DNA from: a virus
Virus record (IMG/VR): IMGVR_UViG_3300025011_000096
Coordinates: 1-38,768 of that record
DNA: 38,768 bases
Reading direction: 5' to 3' (one strand)
A program made the position numbers and the translations under genes. The first letter of the stretch is position 1. Each line of letters opens with the position of its first letter. The notes beneath the pieces were generated by a model. It was not told the origin of the DNA. It saw only the letters and a list, made by a program, of their open reading frames with translations, and made no database searches. Below, one piece after another: positions 23,350 to 30,190 of this stretch.

Positions 23350-23529
23350 TTATACCTCTGAGTATTCTTTCTTTAATCCTTTTAACATATAAAGGATTGC
23401 TACATCCGCTCTAATAGAAAATGTTTCTTTATCGCCAAATTCAAAGTGAAGTATTATATCGCTTGAATGCAGTTGACCAATATCACCGTACTGTATTGAG
23501 TTGTCCCGTATCGTTATTTCTTTTCTCAT
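23350..23529 (-). CDS. small hypothetical protein
   Basis: A 59-residue protein starting MRKEITIRDNSIQYGDIGQL, strand-rich then helical (AILYMLKGLKKEY). It starts 2 bases after the DnaC-like gene stop and ends before the promoter region at 23290. Typical of phage early miniproteins; no family recognised. Confidence 0.5.
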   Translation of the reverse strand: MRKEITIRDNSIQYGDIGQLHSSDIILHFEFGDKETFSIRADVAILYMLKGLKKEYSEV

Positions 23530-23531
23530 TT

Positions 23532-24059
23532 TTATAATCGTTTATCACTACCTTCGAGACGGACAACATCACACATTCCGATAATTCTTGAAGTGATGCG
23601 TTCACCAAGACGTTCAGACAATTCATCTGGCGAAAGGTTCGATGTGAAGATTGTCGGGAGCATTTCATTGTATCGGTGATTCAGTAAAAGATAGAACTCA
23701 GAAATTACCCACTCACTTAATTTCTCTGCACCTATATCGTCGATAAAAAGAAGTTTTCTACTCTGCACCAATTCTTCCATTGGATGTTCTTTATCTTTCC
23801 GATCAAAATCTTTTTTCATTTCTGAGAAAAGCTCTGATGCGTTTATAAAAATACCTCTGTGAATTTTATGTACTTCGTCACCAACCTTTCTTTCTTTTGT
23901 GTAGTAATTATGCAATGAATAAGCAATGTGAGTTTTACCCGTGCCCACTGAACCGTGGATATAAATACCACGACGTGTCTCTCTTATTTTATCAAAGCAG
24001 GCCTTCACGTTTTCAGGGACATCATCATATTTTGCGTCTTTGTATCGTGGTGGTGTCAT
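23532..24059 (-). CDS. DnaC/IstB-like helicase loader ATPase
   Basis: A 175-residue AAA+ protein: Walker A GSVGTGKT at 36-43, Walker B LLFIDDIG at 103-110, sensor-like FTSNLSPDELSERLGERITS and a final Arg-finger-like region. It lacks the N-terminal extension of E. coli DnaC. It probably loads the host replicative helicase on phage DNA. Its ATG overlaps the initiator gene stop (ATGA). Confidence 0.85.
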   Translation of the reverse strand: MTPPRYKDAKYDDVPENVKACFDKIRETRRGIYIHGSVGTGKTHIAYSLHNYYTKERKVGDEVHKIHRGIFINASELFSEMKKDFDRKDKEHPMEELVQSRKLLFIDDIGAEKLSEWVISEFYLLLNHRYNEMLPTIFTSNLSPDELSERLGERITSRIIGMCDVVRLEGSDKRL

Positions 24060-24868
24060 ACGTTTATTTTGATAGTTTTAATGTTTGCGTATTTTCCAGG
24101 AGTGGCTTGGATTCCAAGTGCCCCCGGCTTCTTCCGCGGCGGAATAATATCGTCTTCCCACTGTCGATTTTTGATGTAACGCTCAGGGTCTTTTACGAAT
24201 CCATTTACCCACTTGTCGTCGAGTTTACGTTTTGGTACGTCAAGCATGATTGCAGCTCGGTCTTCTGCGGTTATTTTTTTCCATTCAACGAAGGCCTTTT
24301 TCTTTGCTGTATGTTTTGGATAGATTTTCCAAAATTCTTCGAAGTCCTCGGGGTATTCTTTATCCTTACCTATACTTACCTTACCTATCCTTACCTTACC
24401 TATCCTAAGTGCACGACTCGTTGACGTTACGTGCACGTGATTTTCTCCTTGTTTTTCAACGTTTTCTGAAATAAGCGTATCAAGTTGGAAGTGTCCGCTT
24501 GGGACAGGAATTGCAACACCACTACTATTAAGCGAGTACGAACCATTCGGTCTTATATACAGCGTTTGTTTGTGGTTGAGGTATTTTGTCTCAGTGTATA
24601 TATCCTTTCGGATGTAGTTGTTAATTCGCCAATGCTTAATAACCACCACGCCGTCTTCAAACGAAATGATAAACTTCTTCATTACGAGAAGTTTTATATC
24701 GTCACCTTGTGAGCCGATATCTCGCATCACTCTCTTTGGGTTTGCAATGAAACCGTCATCATCTGCACGGGCGTTAAGATGAAAATATAAGAGCTGAGCA
24801 CTTTGAGGCATGTCTAGAAACGCATCAGTATCGATGACGTCTAGACTTGTCATTCTACGTTGAGCCAT
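24056..24868 (-). CDS. phage replisome organiser / DnaD-O-like initiator
   Basis: A 270-residue protein. The N-terminus (RRMTSLDVIDTDAFLDMP, followed by SAQLLYFHLNARADDDGFI) is the winged-helix domain typical of phage replication organisers. A low-complexity linker contains IGKVRIGKVSIGKD, encoded by TTACC repeats at 24365-24405. The C-terminal EEFWKIYPKHTAKKKAFVEW motif is also common in this family. It likely binds the adjacent origin and recruits the loader encoded downstream. Confidence 0.75.
   Translation of the reverse strand: MAQRRMTSLDVIDTDAFLDMPQSAQLLYFHLNARADDDGFIANPKRVMRDIGSQGDDIKLLVMKKFIISFEDGVVVIKHWRINNYIRKDIYTETKYLNHKQTLYIRPNGSYSLNSSGVAIPVPSGHFQLDTLISENVEKQGENHVHVTSTSRALRIGKVRIGKVSIGKDKEYPEDFEEFWKIYPKHTAKKKAFVEWKKITAEDRAAIMLDVPKRKLDDKWVNGFVKDPERYIKNRQWEDDIIPPRKKPGALGIQATPGKYANIKTIKINV
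24365..24405. repeat. short CTTACCTTACCTATC-type repeats in the initiator gene
   Basis: TTACCTATC-like 15-base units repeat within the coding sequence and encode (R/S)IGKV tandem units. Such linkers are frequent in this protein family. Confidence 0.6.
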
Positions 24869-24883
24869 ATTTTATATAAATAA

Positions 24884-24971
24884 AACCCTCTATTCAGTAA
24901 GCGAGCATTGCGTGTCGGTGCTTTCCTTCACCGATGGGCATGTAGCCCGCTCTCTTACTAAATACAGGGTT
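24884..24971 (-). ncRNA. structured RNA element in the replication leader
   Basis: Arms 24884-24906 and 24949-24971 pair over 23 nt with three mismatches. The interior folds into two clean hairpins: TCGGTG/CACCGA and GGGC-ATGTA-GCCC, giving a cloverleaf-like multi-branch. It lies 16 nt upstream of the initiator start codon, so it may be a 5' leader or an origin structure. It is not a tRNA: no anticodon arm or CCA context. No known riboswitch was recognised. Confidence 0.5.
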
Positions 24972-25032
24972 GTAGTAACGGAAAGTTTATAACATTTTAT
25001 TGGTTCGCGCGCAACTACTAACCAACTCCACA

Positions 25033-25117
25033 ATTTTACACCCACTTCAAAAATAACACAACCCCATAGTTATCCACAGGTGTGGACATTGCATGAATTC
25101 TGTTATGGGTGTAAAAT
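25033..25117. promoter_or_regulatory. putative replication origin and divergent control region
   Basis: A perfect DnaA-box sequence TTATCCACA occurs at about 25070-25078 and abuts an inverted TCCACA/TGTGGA pair. A perfect 12-bp inverted repeat ATTTTACACCCA (25033-25044) and TGGGTGTAAAAT (25106-25117) brackets the region. It is located between divergent replication and late operons. Together these features point to an origin with an operator. Confidence 0.6.
25089..25117 (+). promoter_or_regulatory. main rightward promoter, predicted leaderless
   Basis: TTGCAT (25089-25094), 17-nt spacer, TAAAAT (25112-25117). The ATG at 25124 begins exactly 6 nt after the -10. The -10 is part of one arm of the inverted repeat, so regulator binding there would block it. 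Confidence 0.65.
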
Positions 25118-25123
25118 ACTGAC

Positions 25124-25369
25124 ATGGAAACAGTAGATTTTGTTAAAGCGGTAGTCAGTCCACTACTTGAACACCCCGACGATTTTGTTATCACAGAAAC
25201 AAAAGACGACCGAGGTATTCTTTTAGTTCTCTCCTGCCACCCAGAAGATATGGGTATGATTATTGGTAAAAGTGGCAAAACGGCAGATGCAATTCGCCTG
25301 CTTGCACGTATTATTGGAGTTAAAAATAATGCTCACGTAGGCATTAAAATTACTGACCCTAGAAAATAA
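25124..25369 (+). CDS. khpA: KhpA-like KH-domain RNA-binding protein
   Basis: An 81-residue single KH domain with the GxxG loop GKSG at 48-51 in EDMGMIIGKSGKTADAIRLL, followed by IIGVKNNAHVGIKI. This is the KhpA (YlqC/UPF0109) layout; cellular KhpA binds RNA, often with KhpB, and affects translation and cell shape. The PEDMG and VKNNA segments resemble versions I recall from Patescibacteria. It is the first gene of the rightward operon. A phage copy suggests post-transcriptional control of host or phage mRNA. Confidence 0.85.
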   Translation: METVDFVKAVVSPLLEHPDDFVITETKDDRGILLVLSCHPEDMGMIIGKSGKTADAIRLLARIIGVKNNAHVGIKITDPRK

Positions 25370-25373
25370 CTAT

Positions 25374-25577
25374 ATGGAAAATAAAGAAGAAGTAGACGCA
25401 CGAGTAAAAGAGTTTACGGAAGGTTATAAGAATCTCGTAGAAAAGCATAAGATTGATTATGCAAATGTACCGACCTTCATCCCCGATGGACAAGGTGCAT
25501 TCAAATTGATCGTACAGAACTACCCAGTTGATATTTCTCAGCGACCGACAGAAAGCCCATTCATTCCAAAAGCATAA
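25374..25577 (+). CDS. small acidic hypothetical protein
   Basis: A 67-residue protein starting MENKEEVDARVKEFTEGYKN; the first half is a charged helix, and the second half has NVPTFIPDGQGAFKL and an ESPFIPKA end. Four bases after the KH gene. No family recognised. Confidence 0.6.
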   Translation: MENKEEVDARVKEFTEGYKNLVEKHKIDYANVPTFIPDGQGAFKLIVQNYPVDISQRPTESPFIPKA

Positions 25578-25578
25578 T

Positions 25579-25701
25579 ATGAAACTCGCCGATATATTCG
25601 GTAAAACCGAAAAAGAAACCTACGAAAAACCTGTAGGTAAAGCAACAATAGTTCAAGATGAACCATTATCAGCATTTGATGAATTTGAAAATGAAACTTA
25701 A
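25579..25701 (+). CDS. very small acidic protein
   Basis: A 40-residue frame starting MKLADIFGKTEKETYEKPVG and ending in an acidic tail (DEFENET). It overlaps the GroES-like start (25691) by 11 bases in another frame. Spacing and the shared pre-start pattern support a real gene. Confidence 0.5.
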   Translation: MKLADIFGKTEKETYEKPVGKATIVQDEPLSAFDEFENET

Positions 25702-25948
25702 ACCAGTCAATAATCATATTTTGATTGAACCCGTAGCAAGAGAAGCATTTATGGCATCTCATACAGAAACATTCCAAGAAATTGGAGTGGTTATTGCTGT
25801 GCCTGACGAATTTACTGGAATTAAAATTGGAGATAAAGTATTCTTCGATTCATGGCTTGCCGCTAAATATCCCGCAGAGAATACAGACGGGTATTATTGG
25901 TTGGTAAAATGGGAAGATATACGCGCCTATGTCCCGCTATCAGAATAG
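25691..25948 (+). CDS. groES: GroES-like co-chaperonin
   Basis: An 85-residue protein: MKLKPVNNHILIEPVA matches the GroES N-terminal strand, a shortened loop region (about 17-31), then GVVIAVPDEF-TGIKIGDKVFF, the conserved GEVLAVG and VKVGD(I/K)V core, and a C-terminal KWEDIRAYV strand. The mobile loop lacks the usual GG-I-(V/L)-L tripeptide, and the roof loop is short; T4 gp31-like variation is known. ATG 25691 is preferred over 25658 because the latter adds residues outside the fold. It pairs with the GroEL-like gene downstream. Confidence 0.8.
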   Translation: MKLKPVNNHILIEPVAREAFMASHTETFQEIGVVIAVPDEFTGIKIGDKVFFDSWLAAKYPAENTDGYYWLVKWEDIRAYVPLSE

Positions 25949-26150
25949 CCTTTGTAGAAACGGCTACCTACACGATTACCGCCTTGTTTCTCAGACTCAC
26001 AAAGGAATGCTAGAGCGTTGCACTCGTTGCGGTAAACAATTACACATATCAAGCGATATGCCAAACCATGTGTTCTTAAGTCACCATATTCGTTCTGCGT
26101 TACAGAAGAATGACCCATTATTCAAAAGGGAGTACCCCGATATTAAATAA
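25929..26150 (+). CDS. small zinc-ribbon protein
   Basis: A 73-residue protein with a CTRCG motif at residues 31-35 and further Cys/His residues, then a helical tail. It overlaps the GroES-like gene by 20 bases and precedes GroEL by 3 bases, so it lies inside the chaperonin operon. Function unknown; a link to chaperonin regulation is only positional. Confidence 0.55.
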   Translation: MSRYQNSLCRNGYLHDYRLVSQTHKGMLERCTRCGKQLHISSDMPNHVFLSHHIRSALQKNDPLFKREYPDIK

Positions 26151-26153
26151 ATT

Positions 26154-27677
26154 ATGTTGAAAAACGACAATCTGCATTTTGATGCACAAGATAAACTTTA
26201 CTCAGGAATCAAGAAAATCGCCACAGCTGTTGGAAGTACTATGGGTACGGCTGGAGGAAACGTTATTATTGAGGCAATTGAAACTCCTGGATACCTCGCA
26301 ACAAACGACGGATTCAGTATTGCAAACAGCATCATCCTTGCCGACCCCACAGAAGACCTTGGACGACGAATCCTTCTTGAATCAATAAACCGTGCCAACA
26401 AGCAGTCTGGCGACGGATCAAGTACTACATGCGTTGTTACCGCTGCAGTCCTTGAAAATGGACGCTCACGAATTGGTAGTGCTCGTCCAATGGAAATTAA
26501 GAGAAGCCTTGAAGAATGTTTACCGTTGGTAATAGAATCAATCAATTCACAAAAGATTGACGTTACTGTAGAAGATATCCATCAAGTAGCATCAATCAGT
26601 GCTGAAGATGTCAATATCGGTAATAGAATTGGAGAGATTTACAAGGAGATTGGTAAAAAAGGAATAATCCACTGGGATATTTCAAAGACAGCGGAAGACC
26701 ATCATGTTATAGGCTCAGGTATTACTGTTGAAGGTGCTGGATATTATAGCCCTTACATGTGCGATGCTTCTGAATCAGGGCAGTCAACAAATCAGGTTCG
26801 TATCAAGAATCCAAAGATTCTTATTACAAAGCAAAAGATTTCAAGTGCCGAAGAACTAGGCGGAATCTCTGGTGCTCTCTTTTCACAAGAAGTACGAGAT
26901 CTTGTAGTATTCTGCGACGATATCGACCCACTTACAATCTCTGATATTATCAAAACACGAGCAGTCCGTGGTTTCCGCATTGTTATTGTAAAAATGCCAG
27001 TAATGTGGAAGGATTGGTGGTTTGAAGATATTGCGAAGGCGACAGGCGCATCAATTGTTGATGTAAATGCAGGACTCTCAATGAAGCAGGTTAAGATTGA
27101 GCACCTAGGAACAGTTGGAGACATCATAATTACAAAAGACGAAACACACCTTGATGGTATTCGTGACTTAAGTTCATACATTTCTTCACTCACTGAAGAT
27201 AACACTGACGATGGTCTTCTTCGAGCAAGCCGTCTCAACACAAAGACAGCACGTTACTTCGTAGGTGCACCAAGTGAAAGTGCCCTTAGCTATCGTCGCC
27301 TAAAGGTTGAAGATGCAATCAGCGCTGCATATCAAGCTCTCAATGGTGGAATTGTAGCAGGTGGAGGCGTAGCGCTTCTACAGGCATCAAAGACACTCCC
27401 ACAAACTATAGGTGGAGACATTCTGCGTGAAGCACTCAAAGCTCCTACTCTACAGATTCTATCAAACGCAGGTATTGAATCGACTAACATTGATTCACTA
27501 GAATCAAATATGGGATACGACAGCCGTACAGGAGAAGTTGTAGACATGGTTAAAGAAGGCATCATCGACCCCGCAAACATTGTTATCAACGCCGTAAAGA
27601 ATTCAATAAGTGTATCAGCAACAGTATTGACCGCACCCACACTTGTTATGCTTCCGATGGACGAATCTCAAATATAA
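26154..27677 (+). CDS. groEL: GroEL-like chaperonin
   Basis: A 507-residue chaperonin (usual length about 540). ATP-site residues are in place: Asp52 in TNDGFSIA, Asp87 in GDGSSTT, and the VEDAISAAYQALNGGIVAGGGVAL region with the catalytic Asp. The apical domain is shorter and divergent, and the C-terminus lacks the GGM tail, ending LPMDESQI. It would assemble a folding chamber for phage (for example capsid) or host proteins. A GroES-like partner lies just upstream. Stop TAA at 27675. Confidence 0.9.
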   Translation: MLKNDNLHFDAQDKLYSGIKKIATAVGSTMGTAGGNVIIEAIETPGYLATNDGFSIANSIILADPTEDLGRRILLESINRANKQSGDGSSTTCVVTAAVLENGRSRIGSARPMEIKRSLEECLPLVIESINSQKIDVTVEDIHQVASISAEDVNIGNRIGEIYKEIGKKGIIHWDISKTAEDHHVIGSGITVEGAGYYSPYMCDASESGQSTNQVRIKNPKILITKQKISSAEELGGISGALFSQEVRDLVVFCDDIDPLTISDIIKTRAVRGFRIVIVKMPVMWKDWWFEDIAKATGASIVDVNAGLSMKQVKIEHLGTVGDIIITKDETHLDGIRDLSSYISSLTEDNTDDGLLRASRLNTKTARYFVGAPSESALSYRRLKVEDAISAAYQALNGGIVAGGGVALLQASKTLPQTIGGDILREALKAPTLQILSNAGIESTNIDSLESNMGYDSRTGEVVDMVKEGIIDPANIVINAVKNSISVSATVLTAPTLVMLPMDESQI

Positions 27678-27682
27678 TAATT

Positions 27683-27865
27683 ATGAAACACTTCAGTATT
27701 CGGGGTATTTGCCGAGGTTGTAGAAAAATGAAATGGTTCGTCCGTAAAAGAAACATTACCCTACCAATCGGACAGGTTGCAGAGTCAAAAGACTTATTCT
27801 GTACAACATGTTACAATAAATTACAAGGAGTATTAAATCAACATGAAGAAAAATTCTACGATTGA
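27683..27865 (+). CDS. small zinc-ribbon protein
   Basis: A 60-residue protein with CRGC (10-13) and CTTC (40-43) pairs separated by a basic strand segment (WFVRKRNITL). Starts 5 bases after GroEL. The TGA stop overlaps the next gene's start region. Function unknown. Confidence 0.55.
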   Translation: MKHFSIRGICRGCRKMKWFVRKRNITLPIGQVAESKDLFCTTCYNKLQGVLNQHEEKFYD

Positions 27866-28025
27866 CCAAATCGACTTTAATCCAGAGTCAAACAAAAACG
27901 TTATATCAATTATTAGACAAGAAGACGGTAACTACATAGGGTATACACAAAGGAACGGAGGCTATGTAACTGTTCGACAAGGTGACCCGAGTACAGTACT
28001 TAGTCTTCTACTAACTCACCCGTAA
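27843..28025 (+). CDS. small hypothetical protein
   Basis: A 60-residue protein starting MKKNSTIDQIDFNPESNKN with strands NVISIIRQEDG and YIGYTQRNGGYVTV. It overlaps the upstream gene by 23 bases and ends 4 bases before the terminase small subunit. Confidence 0.55.
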   Translation: MKKNSTIDQIDFNPESNKNVISIIRQEDGNYIGYTQRNGGYVTVRQGDPSTVLSLLLTHP

Positions 28026-28029
28026 ACTT

Positions 28030-28437
28030 ATGGAAATGCTCACAAAACAAGAAAAGAGATTTGTTGCTGAGGTGGCTGAGCATGGAAATAAGACACTTGC
28101 AGCACAAACTGCTTTTGGTATAAAGGATACAAACTACGCAAGTGTGAAGTCCGTTAGATTGCTAGGTAAAGATAGGATTGTCAATGCTATACAGGATGCA
28201 TTATCAGATGAACTATTGTTGCAAGTTCATCTTGAAGGATTGCAAGCGATGAAGGAAGAGCCCACAGCTGACAAAGAAGGGAAGCCAGATTACGCAGTAC
28301 GTCACAAATACTTAGACAGCGCATACAAACTCAAAGGTTCATTCGCACCAGACAAACACGTCAATCTAAACCTAACCGCAGACGTTCCAAACGAGAAACT
28401 TAAAAAGCTCGCTGACAAACTAAATGGCAGAGGATAA
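28030..28437 (+). CDS. terS: terminase small subunit
   Basis: A 135-residue helical protein. MLTKQEKRFVAEVAEHGNKT, followed by LAAQTAFGIKDTNYASVKSVRLL, looks like the DNA-recognising helix-turn-helix of TerS. It overlaps the large-subunit gene by 14 bases. TerS binds the packaging site and stimulates the large subunit. Size is typical of the family. Confidence 0.75.
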   Translation: MEMLTKQEKRFVAEVAEHGNKTLAAQTAFGIKDTNYASVKSVRLLGKDRIVNAIQDALSDELLLQVHLEGLQAMKEEPTADKEGKPDYAVRHKYLDSAYKLKGSFAPDKHVNLNLTADVPNEKLKKLADKLNGRG

Positions 28438-30148
28438 AATCATAATTGACGGTGAAGAGTATACCAACGAAGAGGTTGCACAGGCGGCAAACCTCTTTCC
28501 GTACACATGGATTATTCAGAATGAGATAAAGAACGAAACAGGTACACCAATAGACTTTGATAAGCGTCCTTGGCAGAAAGACATATACAACGACCTATCA
28601 CCACATCAAGTTCTGTTGAAACCTCCACAGATTGGAGCAACAGTAATGAATACCTTGAAGTCTCTATGGGTAGCTAAGAACCTTGGTAGACAGATTATTT
28701 ATACCCTCCCAACAATGGGAGACGTTCAAGTTATGGTTGGAGGTTCGTTCAACCGTATCATTGCCCAGAATCCAATACTCATGTCATGGGTAAAGGACAA
28801 AGACACTGTTGAGCAGAAGACTGTTGGTAACAGTATGATATTCTACCGCGGTACATGGAGTAACAAACAAGCGATGATGGTTCCGTCAGGTCTAAACATC
28901 CACGACGAAGTAGACGCAAGTGACCCTGAAGTTATCACACAATACGAAACACGCCTGCAAGCTCAAGATGATGGAGGCTGGCGGTGGTACTTCTCTCATC
29001 CAAGTCTCGTAGGGCATGGCGTAGATGTATACTGGCAACAGAGCGACATGAAGGAGTGGTACATCACATGTCCTCACTGTGAACACTCTCAAACTCTCTC
29101 ATGGCCTGATAACATTGATATCGAAACGCAAAAGTATATATGCCAGTCTTGTAAAGGAGAGCTTGAAACTTCTGACCGAATCAATGGAGAATGGAGGAAT
29201 ATTGACGGAGTACCATGGAGAGGTGAGATTGTGGGGGATTATGAATTCAGTGGATGGCATGTGTCACAGCTTATGCTACACAACAAGACCGCTGGAGATA
29301 TCATACATGCATTCAACGATCCACTAAAGAACCAGCAATACTTCTACAACTACGTTCTTGGACTACCATACGCAGACAGCGAAGACCGAGTTGACCATAA
29401 TGTAGTCCTCAGAAACTGTGTTGATGTTGTGAATGACCAACAAGGAAGGACTATCATTGGAGCTGACACAGGTCATGGTATTCACTACGTCCTAATGAAT
29501 AACCAAGGTGTGTTCTTCTATGACCACGAGCGTGAGATAACAGCCAGCAAAACACCATACGATGTTATCAAGGGATACCTTAAGCGATTCCCAAAATCTA
29601 TCGCGGTATTCGACCAAGGTGGTGACCTTATCGGAGTTAGACAACTACAGCAAGAGTATCCAGGTAGAGTCTTCCTTTGTTTCTACACCAAAGACCGTAA
29701 GTCAATCGAGATGGTTGAATGGGGTAAAGATGATGAGTATTGGAAAGTCCGTGTTGATAGAAACAGAATGATGACACTCGTCATGGAGCAGATACGAGAC
29801 ATTGGACGCATTCGCCTCAATGGAACACCTGACGAATGGAGAGATTTCGCGAATATGTTTGACAACATTCACCGTGAAAAGATTATGGTGAAGGAAACAC
29901 GCGGCAAGGATAACCGTGAGCTGTACGGAGCCGAGTATGTATGGAAACGGACGGGGCACGATCACTATTGTCACGCACTGCTCTATGCTATTGTAGGTTT
30001 ACAAAGATTTGGAGGAGGAGAAGCAGCGCGTGTTATAGATACTGCACGCGACGCAATACCGAACGCAAACATAATCACACCTGAGAAGCTCACAAGTCCT
30101 CTAGGATTTCGAGCAAGGGATTTCGCAAATGAAAATTTAGTGGTATAG
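28424..30148 (+). CDS. terL: terminase large subunit (GpA-type)
   Basis: A 574-residue packaging motor. The Walker-A-like KPPQIGAT (66-73) is non-canonical but typical of GpA-type terminases; Walker B LNIHDEVD has Asp161/Glu162. A zinc ribbon (Cys216, 219, 240, 243) sits between the ATPase and nuclease domains. Nuclease metal-binding residues: Asp348 in IIGADTGHG, Asp397 in IAVFDQGGD and Asp513 in GHDHYCHAL. It overlaps TerS by 14 bases. Confidence 0.9.
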   Translation: MAEDKIIIDGEEYTNEEVAQAANLFPYTWIIQNEIKNETGTPIDFDKRPWQKDIYNDLSPHQVLLKPPQIGATVMNTLKSLWVAKNLGRQIIYTLPTMGDVQVMVGGSFNRIIAQNPILMSWVKDKDTVEQKTVGNSMIFYRGTWSNKQAMMVPSGLNIHDEVDASDPEVITQYETRLQAQDDGGWRWYFSHPSLVGHGVDVYWQQSDMKEWYITCPHCEHSQTLSWPDNIDIETQKYICQSCKGELETSDRINGEWRNIDGVPWRGEIVGDYEFSGWHVSQLMLHNKTAGDIIHAFNDPLKNQQYFYNYVLGLPYADSEDRVDHNVVLRNCVDVVNDQQGRTIIGADTGHGIHYVLMNNQGVFFYDHEREITASKTPYDVIKGYLKRFPKSIAVFDQGGDLIGVRQLQQEYPGRVFLCFYTKDRKSIEMVEWGKDDEYWKVRVDRNRMMTLVMEQIRDIGRIRLNGTPDEWRDFANMFDNIHREKIMVKETRGKDNRELYGAEYVWKRTGHDHYCHALLYAIVGLQRFGGGEAARVIDTARDAIPNANIITPEKLTSPLGFRARDFANENLVV

Positions 30149-30190
30149 TTATACAAACACCGTATTCCCCATTATTTTTTATCGTCAATT

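Noticed and set aside
28414-28440. Possible frameshift joining the terminase subunits
   Set aside because: The 14-base overlap is ordinary translational coupling; no slippery sequence or fused frame is visible.
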